Shown: piece by piece, positions 1 through 7,821 of the stretch
How the letters are laid out: each line of letters starts with the position of its first letter
Numbering within the stretch: position 1 is the stretch's first letter
Assembly (NCBI GenBank): GCA_016929415.1
Contig: JAFGIW010000003.1
Span: 1-64,000, forward strand
Direction of reading: 5' to 3'
Source: Chitinispirillaceae bacterium
Lineage (GTDB): Bacteria; Fibrobacterota; Chitinivibrionia; Chitinivibrionales; Chitinispirillaceae
Length of the DNA stretch: 64,000 nucleotides
Translations under genes and position numbers: made by a program
The notes under the pieces: generated by a model
Seen by the model: the letters and a program-made list of their open reading frames with translations, nothing else
The model's database searches: none
Told to the model about the DNA's origin: nothing

Positions 1-981
1 CGGCAGGTCGAAAAGATGATCGCCGCAATGGAAAAGGCGCAGGATTGTATTATCTGTACATCGGGAATGGCTGCCTGCAGCCTGGTCTATCTGTCGTTTC
101 TCTCCGCGGGCGACCATCTCATCCTTTTTCACGACATTTACGGCGCGCACTATAAAGTCGCCCTTGCACTCGAACGCTTCGGCGTCAGGATCACCTGGCT
201 GAATGCGGATGAAAGCGATGCGATCGAGCGGCATATAACCGCGGCGACGAAGATGATCTTCTGTGAAACGCCGAGCAACCCGCTCTGCAAGATCGTCGAT
301 ATAGCGGGGTTGTCGGCGCTGTGCCGGAGGAATTCGGTCCTTCTTATCGTTGACAATACCTTCGCGACCCCGTTCCATCAGAATCCGCTTGCGCTCGGCG
401 CGGATCTCGTCGTCCACAGCGCAACGAAGGCTTTGGGGGGTCACAACGACCTTATGGCCGGGGCGATTTGCGGCAGCAAGGAGCATTACGACAGGCTCTG
501 GTTCGGCAGGCAGGCATTCGGGACGACCCTTGACGCATACTCCGCCTCGCTTCTGGAGCGCGGGCTGAAAACGTTCGAGATCCGCGCCGAAAAGATGGCG
601 TCGAACGCCGCTGCGATCGCGACGTATCTTTCACGCCATAAGAACGTCTCAAACGTCCGGTATCCCGGACTGCCTTCCGCCCCGGGGCACGAAACGGCCC
701 GCCGCCAGATGTCCGACGGATACGGGGGAATGATGGCGTTCGATGTTGGAAATTCCATTGAAGACGCGAAACGGTTCATCGACAAACTCAAGCTTATTTA
801 TCATGCAGTAAGCCTCGGTGCAACGGAGTCGCTTATCTGCATCCCCTATCTGACGACCATGCTCTACATGCCGCCTGAACGCAGGACCACCTTCGGGGCA
901 AAGGAGAACACGGTCCGACTATCGGTGGGGATCGAGCCGGTTGAGAAGCTCCTCGGCGACATGGAGCAGGCCCTGGAATGA
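1..981 (+). CDS. Cys/Met metabolism PLP-dependent lyase (cystathionine gamma-lyase / methionine gamma-lyase type), 5' partial
   Basis: The reading frame is open from the first base, so the N-terminus lies outside the window. The visible part carries the trans-sulfuration family core. The PLP lysine is in the HSATKALGGH segment, the cofactor aspartate in LLIVDNTF, and the C-terminus RLSVGIEPVEKLLGDMEQAL is typical of the family. Such enzymes eliminate or exchange at the gamma carbon of sulfur amino acids in the cytosol. The next gene is a uroporphyrinogen-decarboxylase-fold methyltransferase starting about 28 bases downstream, so a methionine gamma-lyase role (methanethiol release) is attractive. 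The family's members cannot be told apart from this sequence alone. Confidence 0.85.
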   Translation, partial: RQVEKMIAAMEKAQDCIICTSGMAACSLVYLSFLSAGDHLILFHDIYGAHYKVALALERFGVRITWLNADESDAIERHITAATKMIFCETPSNPLCKIVDIAGLSALCRRNSVLLIVDNTFATPFHQNPLALGADLVVHSATKALGGHNDLMAGAICGSKEHYDRLWFGRQAFGTTLDAYSASLLERGLKTFEIRAEKMASNAAAIATYLSRHKNVSNVRYPGLPSAPGHETARRQMSDGYGGMMAFDVGNSIEDAKRFIDKLKLIYHAVSLGATESLICIPYLTTMLYMPPERRTTFGAKENTVRLSVGIEPVEKLLGDMEQALE

Positions 982-1008
982 AGGCAATGGGACGTTGCGG
1001 TCGCGTAT

Positions 1009-2115
1009 ATGCAAAAGGATGGGGAACAACGGGAGACAATATGCCCGGAGGCAGTGCATACAGTGAACTCCTCCGCCGATAAGTTGCACGTCCTTCTCGC
1101 GAAGACCGCCGCGGAGGGCAGGACGGCGGCGGCGCCGCTCATGGGATTCCCCGGCATCCGTCTCACGGGTTCTACGGTGAAGATTGCGCAGCAGAACTGC
1201 CGCGAACATTTCAGGGCGATACAGGCACTCTGCGACAAGTTTACGCCTGATATCATTTTCCCGCTGATGGACCTCTCGGTCGAGGCGAACGCGCTCGGGT
1301 TCTACACCGTGTTCCCGATCGACGACACCCCCACGGTCCTCAAATCGGATTTTACGGAAGCGACGATCGAAGGGCTGAAGGAGATCGACATTTCCTATGA
1401 CGCAAGGATCATGGGATATGTCGAAACCGTCCGGCTTCTGTCGTTGAATCTGCCGAAGGAGGTACTCAAGGGGGCGTTCGTCACCGGTCCCTTTACACTT
1501 GCGGCACTGATCATGGGAGCGGAAAACGCGGCGATGGCGGCGCTGGTCGATATCGACCAGTTGCACATGCTCTGTGAGTTCACGACGGGAGTGATCCGGA
1601 AATACGCCCGCAACCTCGTTACGGCGGGGGCCGAGGCGATTTGCCTCCTTGAGCCTTCCGCCGTCATCCTCGGTCCCGAGCAGTTCAGGGAGTTCTCGGC
1701 CTCCTATTCGAGACAGGTTATTGTGGAGTGCGACGCGTGCGGGGTATCGACGGTCTATCATACCTGCGGGAACACGACCCCCCTGCTCGATGAAATGGTG
1801 AATTCGGGAGTAACGGCGATAAGCCTTGACTCACCGGAAGCCGGAATCGATCTCGGCAGGGTCATGAACGCCGTTCCTCCGTCGGTCGGGGTGATGGGGA
1901 ACATTAACCCAACAAAGGTGATGCTGCATGGGGCCGTTGAGAAGGTGCAAGGGGAGGTATCGGCATTGCTTGACGCGGTCGGTGAAAAACCGAACTTCAT
2001 GCTGAGTACCGGCTGCGATCTGCCGCTGGAGACGCCGCACGAAAACATCGCGGCATTCATGCGGACGGCCAGGGAGTACCGGCGGGGAACCTTGAAAAAG
2101 GAACACAAGGGATAG
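1009..2115 (+). CDS. Uroporphyrinogen decarboxylase-fold corrinoid methyltransferase (MtaA/MtbA-like)
   Basis: This 368-residue protein belongs to the UroD/MtaA superfamily. Methyltransferase members move methyl groups between a methylated corrinoid protein and a thiol such as coenzyme M or another acceptor. The zinc-ligand pattern of that branch is visible: His-x-Cys in VYHTCGNTTP (about residue 250) and a distant Cys in STGCDLPLETP (about residue 329). No corrinoid protein or dedicated MtaB/MttB partner is in view. The start is uncertain: there is no clear ribosome site at 1009, and an out-of-frame ATGA at 978 overlaps the previous stop. Co-direction with the PLP lyase suggests one-carbon or methylthiol metabolism. 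Confidence 0.75.
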   Translation: MQKDGEQRETICPEAVHTVNSSADKLHVLLAKTAAEGRTAAAPLMGFPGIRLTGSTVKIAQQNCREHFRAIQALCDKFTPDIIFPLMDLSVEANALGFYTVFPIDDTPTVLKSDFTEATIEGLKEIDISYDARIMGYVETVRLLSLNLPKEVLKGAFVTGPFTLAALIMGAENAAMAALVDIDQLHMLCEFTTGVIRKYARNLVTAGAEAICLLEPSAVILGPEQFREFSASYSRQVIVECDACGVSTVYHTCGNTTPLLDEMVNSGVTAISLDSPEAGIDLGRVMNAVPPSVGVMGNINPTKVMLHGAVEKVQGEVSALLDAVGEKPNFMLSTGCDLPLETPHENIAAFMRTAREYRRGTLKKEHKG

Positions 2116-2127
2116 AAAGGAAAGATC

Positions 2128-2508
2128 ATGATCCGACAACTGCCGCAGGAGGTCGTTTCCGCATGGAAAAATCGTGAAGGACCGCTGGTCTTGACAACGG
2201 TTGACGACGCGGGAGCGCCAAACTCCATTTATGCCACTATTGTCCATATGACCGCCGACGGACGGATATCGATCGCTGATAATTATTTACATAAAACCGC
2301 ATCGAACATCAAAAACGGCGGCACCGCCGCCATCCTTTTTATCACGATCAGCCGCAAGGCATACCAGATTAAAGGACCGTTGGAATATTACAATGCCGGG
2401 CCGCTTTACGAGGAGATGCTCACCTGGGCCGATGAAAAACATCCGCGCAAAGGGGTGGCGATCATGAATCCCGAAGAGGTGTACTGCGGAAGCGAGCGGT
2501 TGCTTTGA
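2128..2508 (+). CDS. Pyridoxamine 5'-phosphate oxidase-like flavin-binding protein
   Basis: A 126-residue single-domain protein of the PPOX/FMN-binding split-barrel family. It has the typical pattern of two strands around 'GPLVLTTVDDAGAPNSIYA', a DGRISIADNY loop, and an 'AILFITISRKAYQIKGPLEY' strand pair. A clear paralogue is encoded at 38032-38409 with the same NREGP, PNSIYA and SERLL/AERLL landmarks. Members bind FMN or F420 and often act as small flavin reductases, but the substrate cannot be read from sequence. AAAGGAAAG precedes the ATG. The TTG start of the next gene overlaps the stop codon, indicating translational coupling. Confidence 0.8.
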   Translation: MIRQLPQEVVSAWKNREGPLVLTTVDDAGAPNSIYATIVHMTADGRISIADNYLHKTASNIKNGGTAAILFITISRKAYQIKGPLEYYNAGPLYEEMLTWADEKHPRKGVAIMNPEEVYCGSERLL

Positions 2509-3341
2509 TAAAGAACCTGGCCGTCACCATCCTCGTCGACAACCGATCGGAAGATCCCCGCCTCATTGCCGAGCACGGGCTTTCACTCCGGATTGAAGCA
2601 GACGACCGTCGGATCCTTTTCGACGCCGGGCAGAGCGACATTTTTATAAATAACGCCGAAACGCTTGGTATCGATCTGCGCAGCGCCGAAACGCTGGTGC
2701 TCTCTCACGGCCATTACGACCATACCGGCGGTGTCGCAAGGATGCTTGAGTTGAATCCGTCGCTTCAGGTTTACTGCCACCCCGGCATCTTCATCCCCCG
2801 TTACAGCCGTCAGGCCGACGGCGGCATGAGACCGATCGGCTTGAGCAAAACGACCGCCGATGCGCTTCACCGATGCGTCGATACGATTCACTGGGTTTCC
2901 CGGCCGGTCTTTTTGACAGAGGATATCGGCGTTACCGGGCCGATTCCCCGCCTCACGGCATTTGAGGATACGGGAGGGGCCTTTTATCTCGATCCCGAAG
3001 CGAAAAGTCCCGATCCAATCGATGATGACTGCGCGATGTGGTTTATTACCAACCAAGGCGTAACGGTGATCACCGGTTGCTGCCATTCCGGGCTTGTCAA
3101 TACCCTCGCGCATATCCGCTCGATTACCGGATCGCTTCCCATTACCATCATAATCGGCGGATTCCATCTGCTCCATGCTTCGGCGGAGAGGATCGAGGCG
3201 ACATGCGATTATCTGCAATCCGCCGGCGTCGGGAAAATTGTGCCGTGTCACTGCACAGGAGAAGGAGCGGTTGAGTGCATGGAGCGGCGGTTCGGCGGGG
3301 AGGTGGTTGAAAGAGGCAGGGTGGGGGCAATCGTGAAATAG
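2505..3341 (+). CDS. MBL-fold metallohydrolase (COG1237-like)
   Basis: A 278-residue metallo-beta-lactamase-fold protein. The metal motif H-x-H-x-D-H is seen as LSHGHYDHTGG near residue 67. Further metal-site landmarks are TGCCHSG near residue 189 and IIGGFHL near residue 213. These match the COG1237 group, often annotated by similarity to dihydropterin ribofuranosylaminobenzene phosphate synthase. That name should not be taken as the function here. The start is TTG, overlapping the TGA of the upstream flavoprotein (TTGA). It is probably cytosolic because no signal peptide is visible. Confidence 0.8.
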   Translation: MIKNLAVTILVDNRSEDPRLIAEHGLSLRIEADDRRILFDAGQSDIFINNAETLGIDLRSAETLVLSHGHYDHTGGVARMLELNPSLQVYCHPGIFIPRYSRQADGGMRPIGLSKTTADALHRCVDTIHWVSRPVFLTEDIGVTGPIPRLTAFEDTGGAFYLDPEAKSPDPIDDDCAMWFITNQGVTVITGCCHSGLVNTLAHIRSITGSLPITIIIGGFHLLHASAERIEATCDYLQSAGVGKIVPCHCTGEGAVECMERRFGGEVVERGRVGAIVK

Positions 3342-3355
3342 CATCTTTGCTATTT
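3336..3355 (+). terminator. Short A/T-rich hairpin at gene end
   Basis: AAATAGCA and TGCTATTT pair around a TCTT loop directly at the stop of the MBL gene. The following T-run is poor (TTTCCC), so terminator function is a weak inference. Confidence 0.3.
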
Positions 3356-3496
3356 CCCATTCTCTATTCTCAATAAATAAGAGACCCGTAGATTAAACCG
3401 CTTTTTTATGCTATTTTACTGTAGAGGCAGCTACCCCCGTCAAACGTACTAAATTCATGCCATTTAAAAGGTATACGCGGTGTGAAAAGAGGAGTC

Positions 3497-5080
3497 ATGA
3501 AGCGGGATAAAATTTTTTTAGCAGTTACTTTCGCCGCCCTCTTCGCCTTTATCCTGATTATCGGCTGCGTGCAGGGACCGGCGGTGGTAGACGACCCGGT
3601 CCATACGCCCGCCCGTGCCGCTCAACTAGATGAAGGCAATTTCGACTCGGCAGCAGTACGGGAGGGAGTTGTCGCGCTGGTCGAATTTTATGAGCCGGGT
3701 TGCGGCACGTGTCGAAGCATGATGTGGGTCATTGACAGCCTTGCGGTTTTGATTGGCGATTCGGCGCTGGTAGGCGCGGTCGACATTGACGGCAATCCGG
3801 CGCTTTCCACGCGATTCAGCATCACCTCCATTCCCTCCTATTTGTTGTTCCGCGACGGTGAGGTAGTTTCCCGCCGCAATTACGGTATACTAGATTCCAC
3901 GGCTCTCGACACACTTGCGTCGCTGGTGAGGGGCTTGATCGCAGGTACGCTAGTCCCCGATACTTCAGATACCGGCAGTACCGATACCACGGGAGAAGTA
4001 CATGACAGCATCATCGTGAATCTTGACCTGTCCAACTTCGATTCGCTTGTCGGAAGAGACACCGTTCGTGCCGTGGTGGAGTTCCATTCTCCGATGTGCG
4101 CGGGGTGTCAGGAGATCGCACCGGTGTTCGACAGCATCGGAGTACGCTTCAGGGATTCTCTCCTGATGGGAAGAGTCGACCGCGACGAGAACGATACGCT
4201 TATTAAAAGATATGCCGTTGAAACGGTGCCCGCATTCGCCTTTTTCTCCGGAGGCGACCTTGTAACGCTTAAGGCCATCGATCTAGGGCCCGGAGCATTC
4301 GATACGCTCGCGGCGCTGGTGCGGGCGCTCCTTGACGGAACGCTAGCTTCGGACACGGCCGACACCGCCGACACGGTCGACACGGATTACCTTACACTGA
4401 ACGATTCCACCTTCGATACGACGGTCCTCCGGCAGGGAACAATCGCGATGGTTTTCTTTCTCTATGCGGAGGGGCTGCCCTGCATTTACATGGATTCGGT
4501 GGTTGCGGCGCTTGTTCCGTTCTACAAGGACAGGGCCGTCATCGCGAAGCTGCACGCCTGGGACCAGTATAGTACGTCGGCTATTGCGGAACGGTACGGC
4601 ATCATGAGCGTTCCCCGGTATCTTTTCTTCAAAGACAGCGTCATGGTCGAAGAGATGTCGGGAATACTTTCCGGCAACGTACTTGCCGATGTTTTGAATC
4701 GGCTGCTCGGCGATACGATCCCGGGAATGCCCGTGGCGCTCGATAAAACCAATTTCCGCCGCATGGTGCATATTCCCGAACGCGTCGCCATGGTGGATTT
4801 TTTCTCACCGACCTGCGGGGCCTGCATAACGATGGACTCGGTCGTCGCGAATCTCGCGGACACCTTTTCCGGCACGGCGCTTATCGGAAAAGTAGACGCC
4901 CATGCGGACGATTCGCTCGACGAGACCTACCTCGTCCAGTGGCTGCCCACCTTCATCTTCTTTAAAAACGGCGTGGAGTATAAGCGGGTAACCGGCGTCA
5001 TCCCCGAAGACACGCTTGCCGCCTTCATCCGGCGGGGACTTGACGGGGAAATGGCGAAACGGCGCAGCGGAGATCGATAA
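3497..5080 (+). CDS. Lipoprotein with four tandem thioredoxin-like domains
   Basis: About 527 residues. ATG at 3497 is preferred over the in-frame GTG at 3482 because AGAGGAG lies just upstream. An N-terminal hydrophobic segment ends in a lipobox (LIIGC), so the protein is a periplasm- or surface-facing lipoprotein. Four thioredoxin-like domains follow. Their active sites are CGTC (domain 1), CAGC (domain 2), a degenerate site with only one Cys (EGLPC, domain 3) and CGAC (domain 4). Domains are joined by Thr/Asp-rich linkers such as DTADTADTVDT. Each retains the cis-Pro region (for example TSIPSY, ETVPAF, MSVPRY). A relay of extracytoplasmic thiol-disulfide exchange is plausible. The partner is unknown. 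Confidence 0.85.
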   Translation: MKRDKIFLAVTFAALFAFILIIGCVQGPAVVDDPVHTPARAAQLDEGNFDSAAVREGVVALVEFYEPGCGTCRSMMWVIDSLAVLIGDSALVGAVDIDGNPALSTRFSITSIPSYLLFRDGEVVSRRNYGILDSTALDTLASLVRGLIAGTLVPDTSDTGSTDTTGEVHDSIIVNLDLSNFDSLVGRDTVRAVVEFHSPMCAGCQEIAPVFDSIGVRFRDSLLMGRVDRDENDTLIKRYAVETVPAFAFFSGGDLVTLKAIDLGPGAFDTLAALVRALLDGTLASDTADTADTVDTDYLTLNDSTFDTTVLRQGTIAMVFFLYAEGLPCIYMDSVVAALVPFYKDRAVIAKLHAWDQYSTSAIAERYGIMSVPRYLFFKDSVMVEEMSGILSGNVLADVLNRLLGDTIPGMPVALDKTNFRRMVHIPERVAMVDFFSPTCGACITMDSVVANLADTFSGTALIGKVDAHADDSLDETYLVQWLPTFIFFKNGVEYKRVTGVIPEDTLAAFIRRGLDGEMAKRRSGDR

Positions 5081-5109
5081 GGCAGGGGCGGCCGGGAATC
5101 CCTGCACCC

Positions 5110-6159
5110 TCATTTCACGACATCGATCCCTTCTCCCTCGAGTACCTCGCCGATCACCCGGCAGGGCGTTTGATGCTGCGTAAACAGGCTGAGAAGCCGC
5201 TGCAGGTCGCGGGAGCCGACGGTAAACAGCAGCCCCCCGGATGTTTCAGGAGTAAAGAGCAACATGCGGGTTTCTTCGGCGATTTCCGGGTCGAAACGGA
5301 CATGGGCCTTGTAACAGGCTTCATTTTTACACGAGCCGGCCGGAAAAAGCCACTCGCGCGCATATTTTTCAGCTCCGTCGATAAAGGGAAGGGCATCGAT
5401 ACGGAGGCGCAGCCGAACGTTACTTTTTTCGGCAATTTCACAGCCGTGGCCGAGCAGCGAGAATCCGGTGACATCGGTGCAGGCATGAACCTCCACCTGC
5501 CGCAAAAGACGCGCGGCGTCGCGGTTGAGCGTCGTCATGCTTTTGATTGCCGCTTCGAGGTGCGAGGGGTCGGCCATATCCCCTTTGAAGGCGGTGGTGA
5601 TTATACCCGTCCCGAGCGGCTTGGTCAGCAGGAGCGCATCGCCGGGTTGTGCCGCGGCCTTGGTAAGGAAACGGCCGGGATGCACTTCGCCGATTACCGC
5701 GAGACCGTATTTCGGTTCGTTGTCGTCAATCGTATGGCCCCCGGCGAGCACGCCGCCCGCCTCGGCCACTTTTTCCGCGCCGCCCCGCAGTATCTCACTG
5801 ATCGTCGCAAGGGGCAGCTTCGGCGGAAAAGCGCAAATGTTAAGCGCCATTTTCACTTCTCCGCCCATTGCATAGACATCGCTCATGGCGTTTGCCGCGG
5901 CAATGGCGCCGTAGGTATACGGGTCATCGACAACGGGAGTGAAAAAGTCGACCGTATGGATTATCGCGAGATCGTCGCTGACCCGGTAGACGACGGCATC
6001 ATCCGCCACGTCGAGTCCGACCAGCAGATCCGGAAAATCCTTCTGTTTGAAAATATTCCTGAGCGGGCGCAGCACCTGCGCCAGGGACTCAGGCCCCATT
6101 TTGGCGGCTCAGCCGGCCGCGCTGGTAAGCGACGTCAGCCTGATCGGTTCGTCGGCCAT
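5110..6159 (-). CDS. selD: Selenide, water dikinase with active-site selenocysteine (UGA codon)
   Basis: SelD makes selenophosphate from selenide and ATP for Sec and selenouridine synthesis. An ATG-only call starts at 6099, but the frame extends upstream through one TGA at 6111-6109 to ATG at 6159 (AAGGAG just before; ATG at 6162 is also possible). This gives the N-terminus MADEPIRLTSLTSAAG-U-AAKMG. Sec falls at residue 17 and Lys at residue 20, the positions of catalytic Cys17 and Lys20 of E. coli SelD. The rest is canonical (VDFFTPVVDDPYTYG, NAMSDVYAMGG). It is the last gene of the yedE-tusA-csd-DUF3343-selD operon, convergent with the thioredoxin lipoprotein. The total is 349 residues, normal for the family. 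Confidence 0.93.
6058..6093 (-). promoter_or_regulatory. Putative bacterial SECIS element of selD
   Basis: Downstream of the UGA the mRNA reads CCUGAG, UCCCUG, then GCGCAG-GUG-CUGCGC, then CCG and CUCAGG. An outer stem CCUGAG/CUCAGG encloses a perfect six-pair apical hairpin with a GUG loop. The apical loop is 36 bases after the U of UGA, a little farther than in the E. coli fdhF SECIS but of the right architecture. Confidence 0.7.
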
Positions 6160-6180
6160 CATTGCTCCTTCCGGTCGTGG

Positions 6181-6408
6181 TTATATATCATACAGTCCGT
6201 CGGTTTCCAGACCTGTCGCGGAAAGGACGGACGCGGTAGTTTCTTTGTCAATCCGGTTGACGCGGACGCACACCCCGCAGTCGGAACTGAGCTGCCGCGG
6301 CACGGGGACGAGTTTCGCAGCTATTCCGTTTTTTCCCAGGACATCCTGCACCCGCAACGCATGGTTGGTCGAGTGGACGAGGATTACCGCATAGGAATCC
6401 TGTTTCAC
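6181..6408 (-). CDS. DUF3343 putative Se/S carrier protein
   Basis: A 75-residue protein starting at GTG 6408, whose GTGA overlaps the stop of the upstream desulfurase gene. Residues include ILVHSTNHALRVQDVLGKNG and the family-typical LSSDCGVCVRV segment. DUF3343 proteins are small and recurrently sit with selD, csd and yedE, and they have been proposed as selenium or sulfur carriers. The CGVC pair could bind Se or S. Position between desulfurase and SelD supports delivery of selenide or persulfidic selenium to SelD. That role is inference from family and context. Confidence 0.8.
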   Translation of the reverse strand: MKQDSYAVILVHSTNHALRVQDVLGKNGIAAKLVPVPRQLSSDCGVCVRVNRIDKETTASVLSATGLETDGLYDI

Positions 6409-7559
6409 CCCTTCTCCCGTGCGAGACAGGCTACGGCCTGCACTGCTGTGTCCACTTCGGCAAGTGTATTGAAAACCCCCATCCCGAAACGGATCGTTCC
6501 CCGTGGAAACGTCCCGATTGTTCTGTGCGCCGCGGGAGAGCAGTGGAGTCCCACGCGGCACATGAGCGAATATTCCTCGTCAAGCCGCAGTCCCGCTTCG
6601 GACGGCTCCATCCCTTCGATGTTGAAAGATACCGCCGGGATCCGGCGGCGCGCATCAGATCCGCCGTAGAGGGTAACGCCCGGTATGCCGCTCAATCCCT
6701 CGATCAATTTACTTGTAAGATTCATTTCGTGATCGCGGATGGCGTGAATGCCCCGGTTCATCACCCAACGGATTCCCGCCTCCAGTCCCGCGAGCCCGAC
6801 GACATTGAGCGTGCCGCTTTCGTATTTGTCGGGAAGGAAGTCGGGCTGCAGCTCCTGCTCCGAACGGCTTCCGGTGCCTCCGCGCTTGAGCGGCGCGAGA
6901 CGGGATAATTCGACCCGTTCGCCGATGACCAGCCCCCCGGTCCCGGTCGGACCGTAGAGCGATTTATGCCCGGTAAAGGCACAGAGGTCGATGCAGTCGG
7001 CCTCCATGTCTACGGGTACGGCGCCCGCGGTCTGGGCGGTATCGACCAGCAGGAGTGTATTGTTCGCGCGGGCGATGCGGCCGATCTCGGCGATCGGCAG
7101 CAGGGTGCCCACCACATTCGAGGCGTGGTTGAGCGCAATCAGCGCGGTGGAGGGGCGGAGTGCATTGACAATGGAGGATACGTCGAGGCCGCCTTCCGCA
7201 GTGCACGGCACGACCGTTACTTCGACCCCCGTCTCCCCGGTCCGCCGCAGGGGCCGCATCATTGCATTATGCTCCATGCCGCCGGTAATGACGTGATCGC
7301 CGGGGTGCAGCATCCCGTTGATGACACAATTGAGCGCCTCGGTGACATTGCAGGTAAAGACGACACGCAGCGGATCGGACAGATGAAACAGTTCCGCGGC
7401 CGCCTTGCGGGCATCATAGACGATTCCGGCCGCCCGGTTCGCCGGACGATGAGCCGCACGCCCCGGATTCGCGCCGATGTCGGTCATGAACCGGACCATC
7501 GCCTCCGTCACGCACGGCGGCTTCGGCCATGAGGTTGCCGCGTTGTCAAAGTAAATCAT
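6405..7559 (-). CDS. Aminotransferase class V cysteine desulfurase / selenocysteine lyase-like
   Basis: A 384-residue PLP enzyme of the NifS/SufS-like family. It starts MIYFDNAATSWPKP, has the PLP lysine in FTGHKSLYGPTG (about residue 200) and the mobile catalytic Cys in RVGLHCSPAAH (about residue 353). It probably liberates sulfur or selenium from (seleno)cysteine as a bound per(selen)sulfide. It lies between the tusA-like carrier and the DUF3343 carrier and upstream of selD. The annotation as a selenium-pathway desulfurase rests on this gene order, because the sequence does not itself discriminate S from Se. Confidence 0.88.
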   Translation of the reverse strand: MIYFDNAATSWPKPPCVTEAMVRFMTDIGANPGRAAHRPANRAAGIVYDARKAAAELFHLSDPLRVVFTCNVTEALNCVINGMLHPGDHVITGGMEHNAMMRPLRRTGETGVEVTVVPCTAEGGLDVSSIVNALRPSTALIALNHASNVVGTLLPIAEIGRIARANNTLLLVDTAQTAGAVPVDMEADCIDLCAFTGHKSLYGPTGTGGLVIGERVELSRLAPLKRGGTGSRSEQELQPDFLPDKYESGTLNVVGLAGLEAGIRWVMNRGIHAIRDHEMNLTSKLIEGLSGIPGVTLYGGSDARRRIPAVSFNIEGMEPSEAGLRLDEEYSLMCRVGLHCSPAAHRTIGTFPRGTIRFGMGVFNTLAEVDTAVQAVACLAREKG

Positions 7560-7594
7560 GGTCGTCGTCCGCCTTATCTTTTCCTGAAGGCCGT

Positions 7595-7804
7595 TTATCG
7601 CGTAATGATGAGCTTAAATTCATCCGCCGCCTCTTCCACCCGGACACGGCATCCGCCGTTTTCCGCCATCCGCCGGACGTTTTCACGCGAAGTAACCGTA
7701 TCGACGGTGACCTCAACGGGAAAATTCCCCTCGTCAATCGCTTTTTTGGCGAGAATTACCGGCTGCGGACACGAAAGCCCGCGCGCATCAACCTGTTTTC
7801 CCAT
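7595..7804 (-). CDS. TusA/SirA-family sulfur (selenium) carrier
   Basis: A 69-residue TusA-fold protein. The family CPxP motif is in DARGLSCPQPVILAKKAI, with Cys12 as the likely persulfide or perselenide carrier. A second Cys lies in NGGCRVRV. It is encoded directly downstream of yedE, matching the common arrangement in which a YedE transporter is followed by a TusA/YedF-like protein. Its proposed job is to receive chalcogen from the transporter or the desulfurase encoded next and pass it on towards SelD. Confidence 0.88.
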   Translation of the reverse strand: MGKQVDARGLSCPQPVILAKKAIDEGNFPVEVTVDTVTSRENVRRMAENGGCRVRVEEAADEFKLIITR

Positions 7805-7821
7805 GAATTCCGCCCTTTCCG

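Noticed and set aside
919-1761. 280-codon minus-strand frame opposite the methyltransferase gene
   Set aside because: Antisense shadow of a gene with zinc-ligand motifs; composition is Arg-rich and no family is recognisable.
5170-6669. 499-codon plus-strand frame opposite selD and the desulfurase gene
   Set aside because: It is antisense to two clear enzymes, lacks any domain or start signal, and reflects GC-biased third positions.
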